Of a stretch of 64,000 nt of DNA, positions 35,682 through 45,300 are shown piece after piece. Both the position numbers and the translations under genes were made by a program. This DNA comes from JAPULR01 sp965238215 (GTDB lineage: Bacteria > Chloroflexota > Dehalococcoidia > Lucifugimonadales > GCA-2712585): the NCBI GenBank assembly GCA_965238215.1, contig OZ250180.1, forward strand, positions 124,001-188,000, read 5' to 3'. The number at the start of each line of letters is the position of its first letter. Position 1 is the stretch's first letter. Below the pieces are notes generated by a model that saw nothing but the letters and a program-made list of their open reading frames with translations, was not told the origin of the DNA and made no database searches.

Positions 35682-37712
35682 ATGCTTAGGGTATCCTTAG
35701 CCGTCGCCGTCCTGCTGGCCATTGCCTGCGTAACCCTTGCATTGGCGTGGTCATCCCCGTCACATAACGGCGATAACGGCCAGATTACCGGCCTTTACGA
35801 GAACACTACCGAAGGCTTCTCCGTAGTCTTGCCGGAGGGATGGGTCGGCCAGGAGAACGAGACCAAATTCCCCCTGCTTTCCATAGAAACTGCGGAAGAT
35901 GTCCCTCAAGCAAACGCGCAGCTATGGATCTTCACACTGAGTGACGATTCATCCGCGGAAGCCTGGGCCGACGGCCAAATCGGACAATACGGCCCCGACG
36001 AAATACGAAGCAGCGAGCCTGCCATCTATGAGGGGTCCGATTCGGGGCGGCGCGTTACAATGGCTACAACCCAGGAGAGCGGTACCGTCACCTTTGAGGT
36101 GTGGACCGTTGTCGTCCGCGGCTCCCAAGTGTTTCTGCTCCGCGTCCGAACGGAGGAAGAGTCGTGGCCGGCGGTTCAGCCGCAAGCCAACGCCTTCACA
36201 GACAGCTTTACCCTCCAGACGCCCATGCCCTTCGGCGCGTCGCGGGAGGACTCCCTGTTCCAGTTCTGGGGCGAGATCCTCACCCTTGACCCGGCGCTCT
36301 CTCGCCAAGGGGCCGGTGACCTGGTCGGTTCCATCTTTAGCGGCCTTGTGAAGCTCGACACCGACTTGCAGGTCGTGCCGGATTTGGCGAAAGGGTGGGA
36401 GGTGTCCGACGACAGGACCGTCTACACCTTCAGCCTGCGGGACAACGCCCGTTTCCACGACGGACGAGCCGTAACGGCCCACGACGTTAAGTATTCCTGG
36501 GAAAGAGCGCTGCACCCGGACACGAATTCCCCGGTCGCCGAGACCTACCTGGGAGACGTCGTCGGAGCCAACGCCCTGGCGGCGGGCGAGGCCGATAGCC
36601 TGGAGGGCGTGGAAGTGCTGGACGACCACACCCTGCAGGTGACCATCACCGACCCGTTCCCATACTTCCTTTCAAAGCTTACCTATCCGACCTCCTTTGT
36701 GGTTGACCGCGCTAACGTAGAAAGCGGCGAGGACTGGACAGACGCGCCCAACGGCACCGGCGCGTTTAAGCTCAAGGTCTGGCAGAAGAATCAGCTTCTT
36801 GTATTGGAGCGCAACGAGGACTGGTACGGAGGCACGCCAGAACTGGCCCACGCCGTCTATCGCATCTTTGCCGGCAGCCCCATACAGATGTACGAAAGAG
36901 GCGAGATTGACCTGACTTACATAGGCGTCAACAACATCGACCGCGCCCGAGACCCCGCCAATGCCTTGAACCAAGACTTGAGAGAGGGAACTAACCTATG
37001 TACGTACTATTTGGGGTTCAACCTGTCCCAGCCCCCCTTTGATGAGCCGGAAGTTCGACAGGCCCTCACCCTTGCCATGGAGGTAGACAAACATCTGGAA
37101 GTCACGCTGAAAGGCCTGGCCAAGCGCGCAGCCGGCTTTGTTCCACCGGGCATGTTCGCTTACAACGAGGCTCTAGATCCCTCAGCTTTTGATCCGGAGG
37201 CAGCGAGGCTACTGCTGCAAGAGTCCGGCTACGGCGGAATGGAGAACCTGCCTCCCATCAAGTCTTTTGCCAACAGCGGAGCCATCCACTGGGCGTGGCG
37301 GCAGCATCTGGGTCTGGAAGTGGAGGCCGTAACGGTTTTTGAGTTCTCCGATTTTCTGGAAAGGCTGGACAACGAAGAGTTCGGCGTCTTTACCGCTGGA
37401 TGGTGCGCCGACTATCCTGACCCACAGAACTTTCTGCACGTGCTCTTCCACAGCGAGAGCGCAGAGAACCGATTTGCCTACAGCAACGAGCAGGTGGACG
37501 CGTTGCTTGAGGAGGCTGCTGTTGAAGAAGACTCTGAGCGTCGCGCCAGCCTCTACCAGCAGGCGGAGCGGCTGGTGCTGGAGGATTGGGTGGCCGTGCC
37601 GTTGCGCCACAGCAGCGAGAACGTGCTGGTGCGCCCTTACGTAAAGGGGTATGAACTGACACCCATCGGCGTACCGCAGCTGCATAACATCTCAATCGAG
37701 CGTGTCCAATGA
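35682..37712 (+). CDS. Oligopeptide-type ABC solute-binding protein (SBP_bac_5) with an extra N-terminal domain
   Basis: 676 aa. A hydrophobic N-terminal anchor (MLRVSLAVAVLLAIACVT) is followed by an approximately 150-residue domain (EGFSVVLPEGWVGQ...VFLLRVRTEEESW) that resembles small PsbP/MOG1-like domains. The OppA-type binding domain comes next: FGEIL-like FWGEILTLDPALSRQGAGDL, PDLAKGWEVSDDRTVYTFSLRDNARFHDGRAVTAHDVKYSWERA, APNGTGAFKLKVWQ and EVRQALTLAMEVDKHLE. The same two-domain build is seen in the lipoprotein at 56008-58323. ATG 35682 is preferred to the TTG 35646 extension because it starts at the signal segment. Its stop overlaps the next gene by ATGA. Confidence 0.88.
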   Translation: MLRVSLAVAVLLAIACVTLALAWSSPSHNGDNGQITGLYENTTEGFSVVLPEGWVGQENETKFPLLSIETAEDVPQANAQLWIFTLSDDSSAEAWADGQIGQYGPDEIRSSEPAIYEGSDSGRRVTMATTQESGTVTFEVWTVVVRGSQVFLLRVRTEEESWPAVQPQANAFTDSFTLQTPMPFGASREDSLFQFWGEILTLDPALSRQGAGDLVGSIFSGLVKLDTDLQVVPDLAKGWEVSDDRTVYTFSLRDNARFHDGRAVTAHDVKYSWERALHPDTNSPVAETYLGDVVGANALAAGEADSLEGVEVLDDHTLQVTITDPFPYFLSKLTYPTSFVVDRANVESGEDWTDAPNGTGAFKLKVWQKNQLLVLERNEDWYGGTPELAHAVYRIFAGSPIQMYERGEIDLTYIGVNNIDRARDPANALNQDLREGTNLCTYYLGFNLSQPPFDEPEVRQALTLAMEVDKHLEVTLKGLAKRAAGFVPPGMFAYNEALDPSAFDPEAARLLLQESGYGGMENLPPIKSFANSGAIHWAWRQHLGLEVEAVTVFEFSDFLERLDNEEFGVFTAGWCADYPDPQNFLHVLFHSESAENRFAYSNEQVDALLEEAAVEEDSERRASLYQQAERLVLEDWVAVPLRHSSENVLVRPYVKGYELTPIGVPQLHNISIERVQ

Positions 37713-39139
37713 CGCGCGCAGTCGTATTCCTTGCGCTGACCATTATTCTCGCCCTGACGGTGGCAGCCTGTGGCTCGCCGTCGCCGTCGCCCGTCGCAAC
37801 GCCAGCGGCAACAACCGCTCCCGTTCCGTCGCCTACGCCGGCAGCCACTCCCGAAACCGCACCTACGCTGGCGCCGACCCCAGCTACGGCGCCGACTCGC
37901 AGACCTGCGACCGAGGCCCCACCGGTTCCGACAAGTGTGCCAACCGCCACAACTCCTCCTACCCCTGCAGGCACGCCTACGGCTGCCCCGTCCACACCTA
38001 CAGCCTCCCCAACTCCAATCGCCACACCCGCTGCGACTGCTGTTCCAACAAGTACCCCTACACCCACACCCACTCCGACGCCTGCGCCCACCCCCACAGA
38101 GGTTCAGCCCGATTTCCAGGTAGAGGTCAGCGAAGCAACGCTGCAGTTTCCAGAGTCCATATCGTTTCATCTGGAGGTCGACGGACAACGCCCCATCGAG
38201 ACCGTTGACGTGGAGTTCGGCACCAACCACGTCTTTTCGTGCGCCTCCAGTTCCTACTGGACGGCTCGGACGGACCTGGAGCCTAACGAAGATGTCTCCG
38301 TTACCTGGGAGTGGGATATGCGGCGCAGAGGGTCAATGCCTCCCGGGGCTACTATCTGGTGGCGCTGGCGGGTGACGGACGACCTGGGACAAGAGTTCCT
38401 AACACCCCGACAAGAAACGGCCTTTGCCGACGAGCGCTTCGACTGGCAGTCTCATACCGACGGCAACGTTACCTTTTATTGGTACAACGGAGGGGATGAT
38501 TTAGGGCTCCGCATTGCAAACGGTGTCCGCAGCGGACTGGAAACGTTGGAGTTGGGCAAAGATCTTGTTGCGCCTATCACCGTCTTCGTCTATGTGAGTT
38601 CCCAGGACGTTCAGGGAGCGGTGCTATTTGCCCAGACGTGGACCGGCGGCCTGGCCTTCGTTCAACACAACATTATCCTGATAACCGTGGACCCAGCAGA
38701 ATTCGAACGCGACTTGCCCGGGGTAGTCCACGAGTTGGCCCATCTTCTGGTCGAAGAGGTCACCTTCAACTGTTTCGGGGGCCTGCCCACCTGGCTGGAC
38801 GAAGGTCTCGCGGTCTACGCGGAGGGCGGCCTGCCCAAATCCCAGCAAATCGCTATTGAAGAAGCAATTGCCAACGACAACCTGATAAGCCTTCGCAGCC
38901 TGAACAGCAGCTTCCCCGCCGGTCATTCCGGGGCCATCCTGTCTTACGCTCTCAGCTACAGTCTTGTCGACTATCTGTTAGACACCCACGGCTGGCCCAA
39001 GATGCAGGAGCTGCTAGCCGTCTTCTCCCAGGGGTCCACCGATGAAAAGGCCATCCAGCAGGTGTATGGGTGGGGCTACGATGAATTGGAAGCCGCCTGG
39101 CGCCAGTACCTGGGCCTTGCATCTAGCTCCGGCGGATAG
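37709..39139 (+). CDS. Lipoprotein with Pro/Thr stalk and MA-clan (gluzincin) metallopeptidase domain
   Basis: 476 aa. Lipoprotein signal with lipobox VAAC (about residues 18-21), then about 100 residues of Pro/Thr/Ala stalk, then a beta domain (residues about 130-230). The catalytic part has HELAH (about residue 340), the zinc-binding HExxH variant with Glu as base, and WLDEGLAVYAEGG about 25 residues later, giving the third ligand Glu. This is the Peptidase_MA-like pattern. It likely degrades or processes protein at the cell surface. It starts inside the stop of the binding-protein gene (ATGA), so the two are translationally coupled; peptide trimming before uptake is a reasonable but unproven idea. 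Confidence 0.83.
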   Translation: MTRAVVFLALTIILALTVAACGSPSPSPVATPAATTAPVPSPTPAATPETAPTLAPTPATAPTRRPATEAPPVPTSVPTATTPPTPAGTPTAAPSTPTASPTPIATPAATAVPTSTPTPTPTPTPAPTPTEVQPDFQVEVSEATLQFPESISFHLEVDGQRPIETVDVEFGTNHVFSCASSSYWTARTDLEPNEDVSVTWEWDMRRRGSMPPGATIWWRWRVTDDLGQEFLTPRQETAFADERFDWQSHTDGNVTFYWYNGGDDLGLRIANGVRSGLETLELGKDLVAPITVFVYVSSQDVQGAVLFAQTWTGGLAFVQHNIILITVDPAEFERDLPGVVHELAHLLVEEVTFNCFGGLPTWLDEGLAVYAEGGLPKSQQIAIEEAIANDNLISLRSLNSSFPAGHSGAILSYALSYSLVDYLLDTHGWPKMQELLAVFSQGSTDEKAIQQVYGWGYDELEAAWRQYLGLASSSGG

Positions 39140-39149
39140 TGAGTACGTA

Positions 39150-39632
39150 GTGGAAGTCGGACGCTACATCGGGATGGTCGGGATGCTGGTGTGGCGTCGG
39201 ACCGACGGACGGTATCTCGTGCTGAGAAGGTCGCCCACTAAGGACTTCGCGCCCGGTCAGTGGGAGTCCGGCTCCGGTCGTCTCGAGCAGGGCGAGGGCT
39301 TCGTAGATGCGTTGAAGAGAGAGTCGCGCGAGGAGTTGAGTCTTGAAGTACGCATTGAATGTCTTCTCGGGACCACACACCTCTACCGCGGCGAACCCAA
39401 GCCAGAGAACGAGATGGTCGGTGTAACCTTCGGATGCACCGTGGACGACGCGTCTGACCTTCAACTGAGTGACGAGCATTCCGAACACAGGTGGGTTACT
39501 GCTGAGGAGGCGGCTGAGTTTCTTCCGCCCGATCACTGGCTATACGCGCTCATCTCGAGGGCCGAGGCCTTTCGGGAGCTTATGCCTGTCGAGCTTAGAA
39601 GGCTGCACTGGACGGGCGACCTGGAGTTCTGA
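39150..39632 (+). CDS. Nudix hydrolase
   Basis: 160 aa. The Nudix box is GRLEQGEGFVDALKRESREE (G-x5-E-x7-RE-x2-EE) around residues 47-66, the magnesium-binding catalytic helix. Substrate is unknown; the general layout resembles isopentenyl-diphosphate-isomerase-like or nucleoside-diphosphate Nudix proteins. The open frame extends upstream into the metallopeptidase gene, so GTG 39150 (VEVGRYIGMVGMLVWRR) is the likely start; ATG 39174 is possible. It begins 10 bases after the preceding stop, on the same strand. Confidence 0.88.
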   Translation: MEVGRYIGMVGMLVWRRTDGRYLVLRRSPTKDFAPGQWESGSGRLEQGEGFVDALKRESREELSLEVRIECLLGTTHLYRGEPKPENEMVGVTFGCTVDDASDLQLSDEHSEHRWVTAEEAAEFLPPDHWLYALISRAEAFRELMPVELRRLHWTGDLEF

Positions 39633-39714
39633 GAGTCGGAATAGTTCAAAAGAAAAGCGGGCGCTTCGGGCCTGAGCCTGGCTCCCGTGGCTACTCAAAG
39701 CTAGATTATCTCCT

Positions 39715-40149
39715 TCACGCAGGTTCTGCGAGGAATACCGGAAACTTACGGGAACTTTGTTGCTGCATCGTGTCGTAGGGAGGATACGCCGCCGCTGCCA
39801 GCTTCCACAACCGCACCCGCTCGTCGCCGTCTTCCACCTCGCGGACCCGCATCCGGTACACGTCCGTCTCGTCCCGAATTTGAACGTCGGCATGGGCGCG
39901 AAGGTTATACACCCACACGGGGTTCTTAGGCGAGCCTCCTACGGAAGCCACCAGCACGTAGTTATCGCCAACCTTGACCCGCATCAGCGGCGTCTTTCGC
40001 ACGGCCCCCGTCCGATTCCCGCGGTTGGTTACGATGATCACAGGCAGACCCGTATCTCGCAGCGTCGTAGCCTCAGCGCCGCCGCTGCCTTCATACTTCT
40101 CCACCTGCTCCCGCACCCAATCCTTGGACGAAGGTATATATTCAGCCAT
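39715..40149 (-). CDS. Deazaflavin (F420)-dependent nitroreductase-family protein (DDN type)
   Basis: 144 aa. The sequence WVREQVEKYEGSGGAEATTLRDTGLPVIIVTNRGNRTGAVRKTPLM, then VLVASVGGSPKNPVWVYNLRAHADVQI, is the split-barrel FDOR/DDN pattern that binds coenzyme F420 or another flavin. ATG 40149 is chosen over the open upstream extension because AAGGAG lies 6 bases ahead. It suggests that the host has F420-type cofactors. Convergent with the Nudix gene. Confidence 0.87.
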   Translation of the reverse strand: MAEYIPSSKDWVREQVEKYEGSGGAEATTLRDTGLPVIIVTNRGNRTGAVRKTPLMRVKVGDNYVLVASVGGSPKNPVWVYNLRAHADVQIRDETDVYRMRVREVEDGDERVRLWKLAAAAYPPYDTMQQQSSRKFPVFLAEPA

Positions 40150-40323
40150 CACTGACTCCTTGCTTATGCTATTCCCCGTGCGGACGCCCACTCAATCCGT
40201 TTAACAGCGAAACTGCCACCCGACTTGCCTTCCGCCGGGCAAGACTCGAACTGACGCAACAACCCATTGGCAGGGCCGTCCGACGACGTTGCCGGATCCT
40301 AAAGTCGCGTCCCTTGGAGACCA

Positions 40324-40371
40324 AACCCCCGGCGCGGGCCATCCAGGGAGGCGGCCCGCCATCCGGGGGTT
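40324..40371 (-). terminator. Strong long hairpin after the Yip1 gene
   Basis: AACCCCCGG with CCGGGGGTT (9 bp outer stem) and GCGGGCC with GGCCCGC (7 bp inner stem), separated by short bulges, with a 12-base loop. It begins 17 bases beyond the Yip1 stop on the minus strand. It ends in TT followed by TGG, so the T-run is weak. Confidence 0.55.
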
Positions 40372-40387
40372 GTGAGGTCATTATTCG

Positions 40388-40969
40388 CTAGACTGTAAAC
40401 ACTTGCAGGACGTTGTCGACTATCATCGCGCTCGTTTCCTCAACCGTCACGCCCCCAGTCAAACCAAAGACAATGGCGTTGAGAATAAACACCGGGATCA
40501 GGGCAAGCAGAATCACGAAGAACGCACGGAGGGAGGACGTGTAGTCCAAGCTCTGGCGAACAGCGACTATCATGCACGCAATGGTCCAAACCAAAGCGGC
40601 CAGGTAGATTATCACACCTAGTATGGGAATGAAGAAGAGCACATTGAGAATCCCGGGGGTCTGGGCGAAACCCGTGCACCGAGCCAATTGTCCCCAGTTA
40701 GCCTCGGTCTGCGCTGTCTTCAGTAGCGTGGCCCCAATCAGCCAAGCGAATAGCGCCCACAACGCCCAGCTCACCACTCCTCGGATGATGCCGGTGACGA
40801 TTATCCAGCCCACCCCGGCATCGGTGCCGCCTATGAGTTGTCCGACGACGCTGGCGATTGATACGAGAACCACGACCAACAAAGCTTGTAAGGTTGCCCC
40901 ACTGTCATGCTCAACGTCCTCGTACGTTTGGACGTTCAAGCGTGCGGCTCCTATCATTCTTCCTAGCAT
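40388..40969 (-). CDS. Yip1-domain membrane protein
   Basis: 193 aa with about five membrane helices (roughly residues 28-47, 55-80, 100-120, 120-145 and 155-180). The opening MIGAARLNVQTYEDVEHDSGATLQALLVVVLVSIASVVGQLI and the central GFAQTPGILNVLFFIPILGVIIYLAALVWTIACMIVAVRQSL are typical of bacterial Yip1 proteins, whose role is unknown. ATG 40969 is preceded by AGGAGG 12 bases upstream. Confidence 0.85.
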   Translation of the reverse strand: MLGRMIGAARLNVQTYEDVEHDSGATLQALLVVVLVSIASVVGQLIGGTDAGVGWIIVTGIIRGVVSWALWALFAWLIGATLLKTAQTEANWGQLARCTGFAQTPGILNVLFFIPILGVIIYLAALVWTIACMIVAVRQSLDYTSSLRAFFVILLALIPVFILNAIVFGLTGGVTVEETSAMIVDNVLQVFTV

Positions 40970-41267
40970 CGGATCGGTTCACCTCCTCAGAATTGCGGGA
41001 TTGGTGCCAAAGGGTTGGAAATGGCCCACCACCCTGCCTGACAAATCTTATCACAAAAGATAGCAGGTGGCGCATTTGAAGCGGCATCATCAACCGATGG
41101 TGAAAGTGGAGATTAAGCCTGTCGCCAACTTGGGATATCGGCTCAGCTTGGAGTGGCAGTCGAATGCGTCGTCGCCGTCCCGACCATCGCCGCCGCGCGA
41201 TTATGCTATCATCGCTCCCACAACCGCAAGCCACCCAACGATCCGTGAGGGGCGGGAAGGTATTCCA
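40970..41267. other. Divergent intergenic region (Yip1 / HEPN-like gene)
   Basis: About 300 bases. The plus-strand frame of the next gene stays open from 41067, but without a ribosome site. GGGAAGG at 41254-41260 fits the ATG at 41268. No other feature seen. Confidence 0.4.
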
Positions 41268-42047
41268 ATGGCTACCATAGATGATTTCGTAAACCACCGC
41301 TGGACAGACGCCAAGGAAGCCCTCAGGCAACAAGATCCCGACTACGTGAGCAAGGTCGAAGACTTAGAGCGAGAATTTGAAACCAGAAATGGTCTGCTTG
41401 TTCTCAGTCCGGAAGCAATACCACCATTTGAAGTCAACGAAACTCCAAGAAGACCGCTTACCACAGAATGGCACAAGCTCCTTGAATCCTGTAATGAAAT
41501 GACCATGCAAGCAGACATCATTCGGATAGTAGCCGCCAGTTTAACAGGCAACCAAGTAAGGCAAGCGGAGAATAACGTAGCGGGGCGCCTATTCTTATAT
41601 CATTTTCGCTCGTTTCCCATCCATGTAGAAGCACTGTTTCAACGCGCCCATGATGTCATTAGGAAAACTGCGGAAGTCTATCGAGCTGATCGCAAGTCAA
41701 TTGGGAAATTGATTATGCGCTACAAACAGGCCATGAACCAACAAAAGCCTGATATTTTGGATGAAATAAGGAATAGTTATGTACATGCGACCAAGCAGAG
41801 CTGGGCAAAGAAAGTCACCGAGGAACAGAATTGGGAGCCTGCCGTTGTCATTGGTCAAACCCTTCGGATTGCACTTGAAGCGCAGTTGTACCCAAGACAA
41901 GGAAGTCGGTTTAAGTCAGGCGACTACACTCACTTTGTTGATGCAGCCGACATTTTTCTGAATGATATAGGCAAGGTTCTTGGCGACTTTGAACAAGACC
42001 TCATAGCAAACCACAAGCTCAAGTACCGCATGGATGGGGGCGAGTGA
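41268..42047 (+). CDS. Uncharacterised helical protein with a HEPN-type RNxxxH motif (candidate RNase toxin)
   Basis: 259 aa, mostly helical. I do not recognise a named family. Residues 168-173 read RNSYVH, within EIRNSYVHATKQSWAK; this fits the HEPN ribonuclease motif RX4-6H with a polar residue after Arg. The motif sits at the start of a helix in the C-terminal half, as in HEPN proteins. ATG 41268 has GGGAAGG seven bases upstream. The stop overlaps the start of the YgiT-type zinc-finger gene (GTGA), the arrangement of a toxin-antitoxin pair. The toxin role is inference from motif and coupling only. It is convergent with a large DNA methyltransferase gene. Confidence 0.7.
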   Translation: MATIDDFVNHRWTDAKEALRQQDPDYVSKVEDLEREFETRNGLLVLSPEAIPPFEVNETPRRPLTTEWHKLLESCNEMTMQADIIRIVAASLTGNQVRQAENNVAGRLFLYHFRSFPIHVEALFQRAHDVIRKTAEVYRADRKSIGKLIMRYKQAMNQQKPDILDEIRNSYVHATKQSWAKKVTEEQNWEPAVVIGQTLRIALEAQLYPRQGSRFKSGDYTHFVDAADIFLNDIGKVLGDFEQDLIANHKLKYRMDGGE

Positions 42048-42316
42048 ACACTCTTGAACAAGTCCGATGGCAGCTAGAGGTAGCCATGCATAAGTGCAGC
42101 GTTTGTCATGGGGAGGAACTCCGTGAGGAATTGACGGAGGAGGTGTTTAAGGTGGATGGCCGCTACCTAAAGGTTGACGGTATCCCGTCAACGGTGTGTG
42201 GCCGCTGCGGCGAACGCTCCTTCAACAGGGAGACGACGGAGAAGGTTCGCCTGTTGGTTCGCAGCCAAGCCCCATCGGCGAAGTCCGTAACTATGCAAGT
42301 CTACGAGTTTGCTTGA
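42044..42316 (+). CDS. YgiT-type zinc-finger protein (candidate antitoxin)
   Basis: 90 aa. Two CxxC pairs, HKCSVCHGE (about residues 16-24) and VCGRCGERSFN (about 51-61), with the intervening VxGIPSTVC, are the YgiT/MqsA N-terminal zinc-finger pattern. The C-terminal helix-turn-helix of MqsA is missing, so it belongs to the short YgiT type that is often encoded beside a toxin. GTG 42044 overlaps the preceding stop; a later ATG at 42086 is possible. Its neighbour here is a HEPN-motif protein rather than MqsR or a DUF4258 protein. Confidence 0.8.
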   Translation: MNTLEQVRWQLEVAMHKCSVCHGEELREELTEEVFKVDGRYLKVDGIPSTVCGRCGERSFNRETTEKVRLLVRSQAPSAKSVTMQVYEFA

Positions 42317-42357
42317 AAGCGGCGGCTTGGGCCAGTGCTGCACACCCCGGGAAGCGG

Positions 42358-45300
42358 CTAACGGTCCGCCCGCCGCTCCTTCCCCTCACTAACGGCCCCG
42401 TCATCATCATCGTAGAAGACCACCCGCGTCTTTTTGCCGCCGTGAATCTGCGGCTCCTGGGCCAGCTTGCGCCTCAGCAAGTCTAACGGGCCATTCGGCT
42501 CAACCAGCGATTCCGGCAAGCCAAGCACGTCTACAAGCAAGCGTCGATCCAGTTCCGCACGGGCCGGGTCTTCGTCAATCTGGTCGAAGGGGAGAAAGCG
42601 CCGTCCCCGTAGCTCTTCGAAGGCTGCCCTGGCTGCGGCGAGTTGCTTTGCGGTCAGCGTCCGCACGTCGAACGTTGGAGTATTGGGAATGCCTGTGACG
42701 GTGATAGATCCCCTGCCGGACTGAGTCTTGTTGGCCACCCACCAGTGCATAAGAAGTCCCAACGAAGAGTTGCACCACAACGCAAAGGCGTATTCGTGGT
42801 CAGGATTATCAAAGATGACCGATGGCCAAGCTCGACCGCCAATACATCGGCGGTCTGTGAAGGCAACCATTAGCGACTGCGAGTTGAACCGTAAGTCGCG
42901 GTTGTAGTGGGCGCGCGTGGCCGTACCCCAGACGCGGGCAGCCTTTTCCAGCAGTTGATCCTGGGTTACTTTCCCAGATGCTGCCTTTATCCTACCCTCA
43001 GAGTCGGGATCGACGACCAGTTTCCGCTCGCGCTTTGCGTCGTGTGCCCAGAGCATTGGATACGTGGGCGCAGGGCTGACCGCCGGTCGAATCAACTCAA
43101 GAGGACCCCGTGGCGTTCCGTCTGCCTGGTCCCAATAGATATCCGCGTGGTATGGCCCCCTCCCGGCCATCTCTCCTATTGGAGCAACCGACATCTCAAT
43201 AATCTTTGCCCCTGGCAATCCTAAGGGTACAAACATCCCTCGTTCCAGGTTCCAGGCGACTTGAGCAAGCTCCACATCCCGAATTCCTACCAGAGGCCAA
43301 GGCCCCGATTCAGGAATAGGGGCATCCAGCATGCCCCCGTATTCTTGTTCTCCAATTGAAATAGTGCTAAGACCTTCTAAACGCTCGATAGCACGTAGCT
43401 GACCGGACTCACGAATACGTGAAATCTCCGCAGCTAATAGTTCTGCCTCAACGGTAGACCTGGGCTGTCGACGAAGGATAACGAAAGTCGCCCTATTTTC
43501 TGCCAACATCTTGCCTCGTCTTGCTATCAGCAAGCATTCAGCCATGCCAGTATCGGCAGAGAAAGAGGAGTCATAGGAACCAGCGCCTGCAATGGTTACA
43601 ACAGTGATGTCCTGACACTTTCGAGCAAGAACCTCACGTGCACCCTCCCATCCCATCCCGCTGACTCCGCTGAGCGGAAGCACGAGAGCAATCACGCCGT
43701 CATCACGAGCCTTTCGCAAGGATAGGTCAAGGAAATCCGCGGCAAGTCCGCTGTTTCCCGTTCCCAGCGGTGTTGCCCCTCTGACGTTGATAAGTGAACT
43801 CTGCATACGATCACGGGTTGGCCCATCGGTTTCGAAGGCTGCGAATGCAGAGTTTCCCTTGCCAAGTTTTAGCCCTTCCATACCCGTCGAACGTACAAAG
43901 GGCGGGTTCATAATCACGAGGTCAAACTTACCGTGGCCAACCCTGGAAACAATGTCGCGGACCAATTCCGGCGCCCGCCCTCCGGCGGAAACGGCGGCGG
44001 CGGTGTCCAGCAGGGACGCTTGTACGTTTTCGGCCAGCAGGTCCAGGGATCCAATCGCCACGTTCCCGTCCTCTTGCTTGCCATAGGGCATCGTCAAAAG
44101 ACATTCGCCGTCGAAGGGCGTGTCAGGGTGGCTTCCGGCGAGCATCGCCGCCGTCAGATGGACGGCGATGTTAAGCACGTCCAGTCCCACCAGTCCATGG
44201 CGCATCATCGGCCCGTGCAGCCGACGCGGGTCTCCCCCATGAAGTTCATGCAGAAGCGACATGCGCTGGTATGCCGTCGAAAGCAGGGTTCCGGTGCCGC
44301 AGGCGAAGTCGCCTATCTGGGCGCCGGCAAGGGTCTCACCGTCGCCCCAGTCTGCACCGCCGGGCGGCCTGTCAGCCGGTAATGCGAGGGCAGCAAGCAG
44401 CGCCGCCGCCTCGGGCCGCGTGTAGTTGGCCGCAAGAAATTTCCGATCGGCTATGAGCCTCTGGAACACGATACCGGTTAGGTCATGGGAACGGGTCACG
44501 CCGCCGGCGACCAACTTCTGGCCGGTGCGCCAGAGCCATTCAAGGACAGCATGAGCCGTGGCCGTAGGCATGAGTCGCAACATCTCCTTGGCCGACCAGA
44601 AGATTGGCCAATAGTTGACAGTAAGAATGCGTTCCCACTCACGGCAGATGTCACCCGGTGCGAAAACGCCTACCGAACGGAAAGATTCGACGGGCCGGAC
44701 CCCTCGGACAGGGCCGCCCCCTAAAGCCGGTACTTGGAACTCCACTTCGGCAAGGGACTCATGGAAGACCAGGGCGTTGGCGATTACGGTCATGGCCATG
44801 CGCCGGGTTTGCCCTTCGTCGTCGTCCGATTGACCGAGGACGCTTGCCACCCGCTCGCCGAGTTCGCTGCCGAATCTGTGCCGACGCGTGAACTCGTCGG
44901 CGGCAAGCTTAACGCCGTTCTCAAGTTCCGTTGCAAGCGCCTCTATCCTTGGAGGGGGAACGGCGGCCCTATGCACCAGCATGGCCAAGTCGCGAATGCC
45001 GCCCTTTATCCACCCCCGCAACGGGAGACGATCGGGCCGCATACCGACGCGGCGGGTGTACAGCGCGTATTCCAGGTCCTGGGCGCGCACTATGGCGTCC
45101 CGCAGTGCGGGGCCGTCAAGAGACAAGATGTGCGGTGGATACACCAACGCAATCGCGGTTTCTATCTCTCGGCCTGTTTTGGACACCGCCCGCCCAAGCC
45201 TAGCCTGGGCGTCTTTCTCAGCGTCCGCATGATTGAGGCGTTCGGCCTCGATGACGACAGGCCATCCGCTCGCTTCCTCAATGAGGATGTCCGGCCGTCC

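Noticed and set aside
40200..40345. tRNA-like minus-strand sequence with GTTCGAGTC (T-loop pattern)
   Set aside because: The T-stem has a mismatch, no matching 5' acceptor strand lies at the right distance, and no D or anticodon arm can be drawn.
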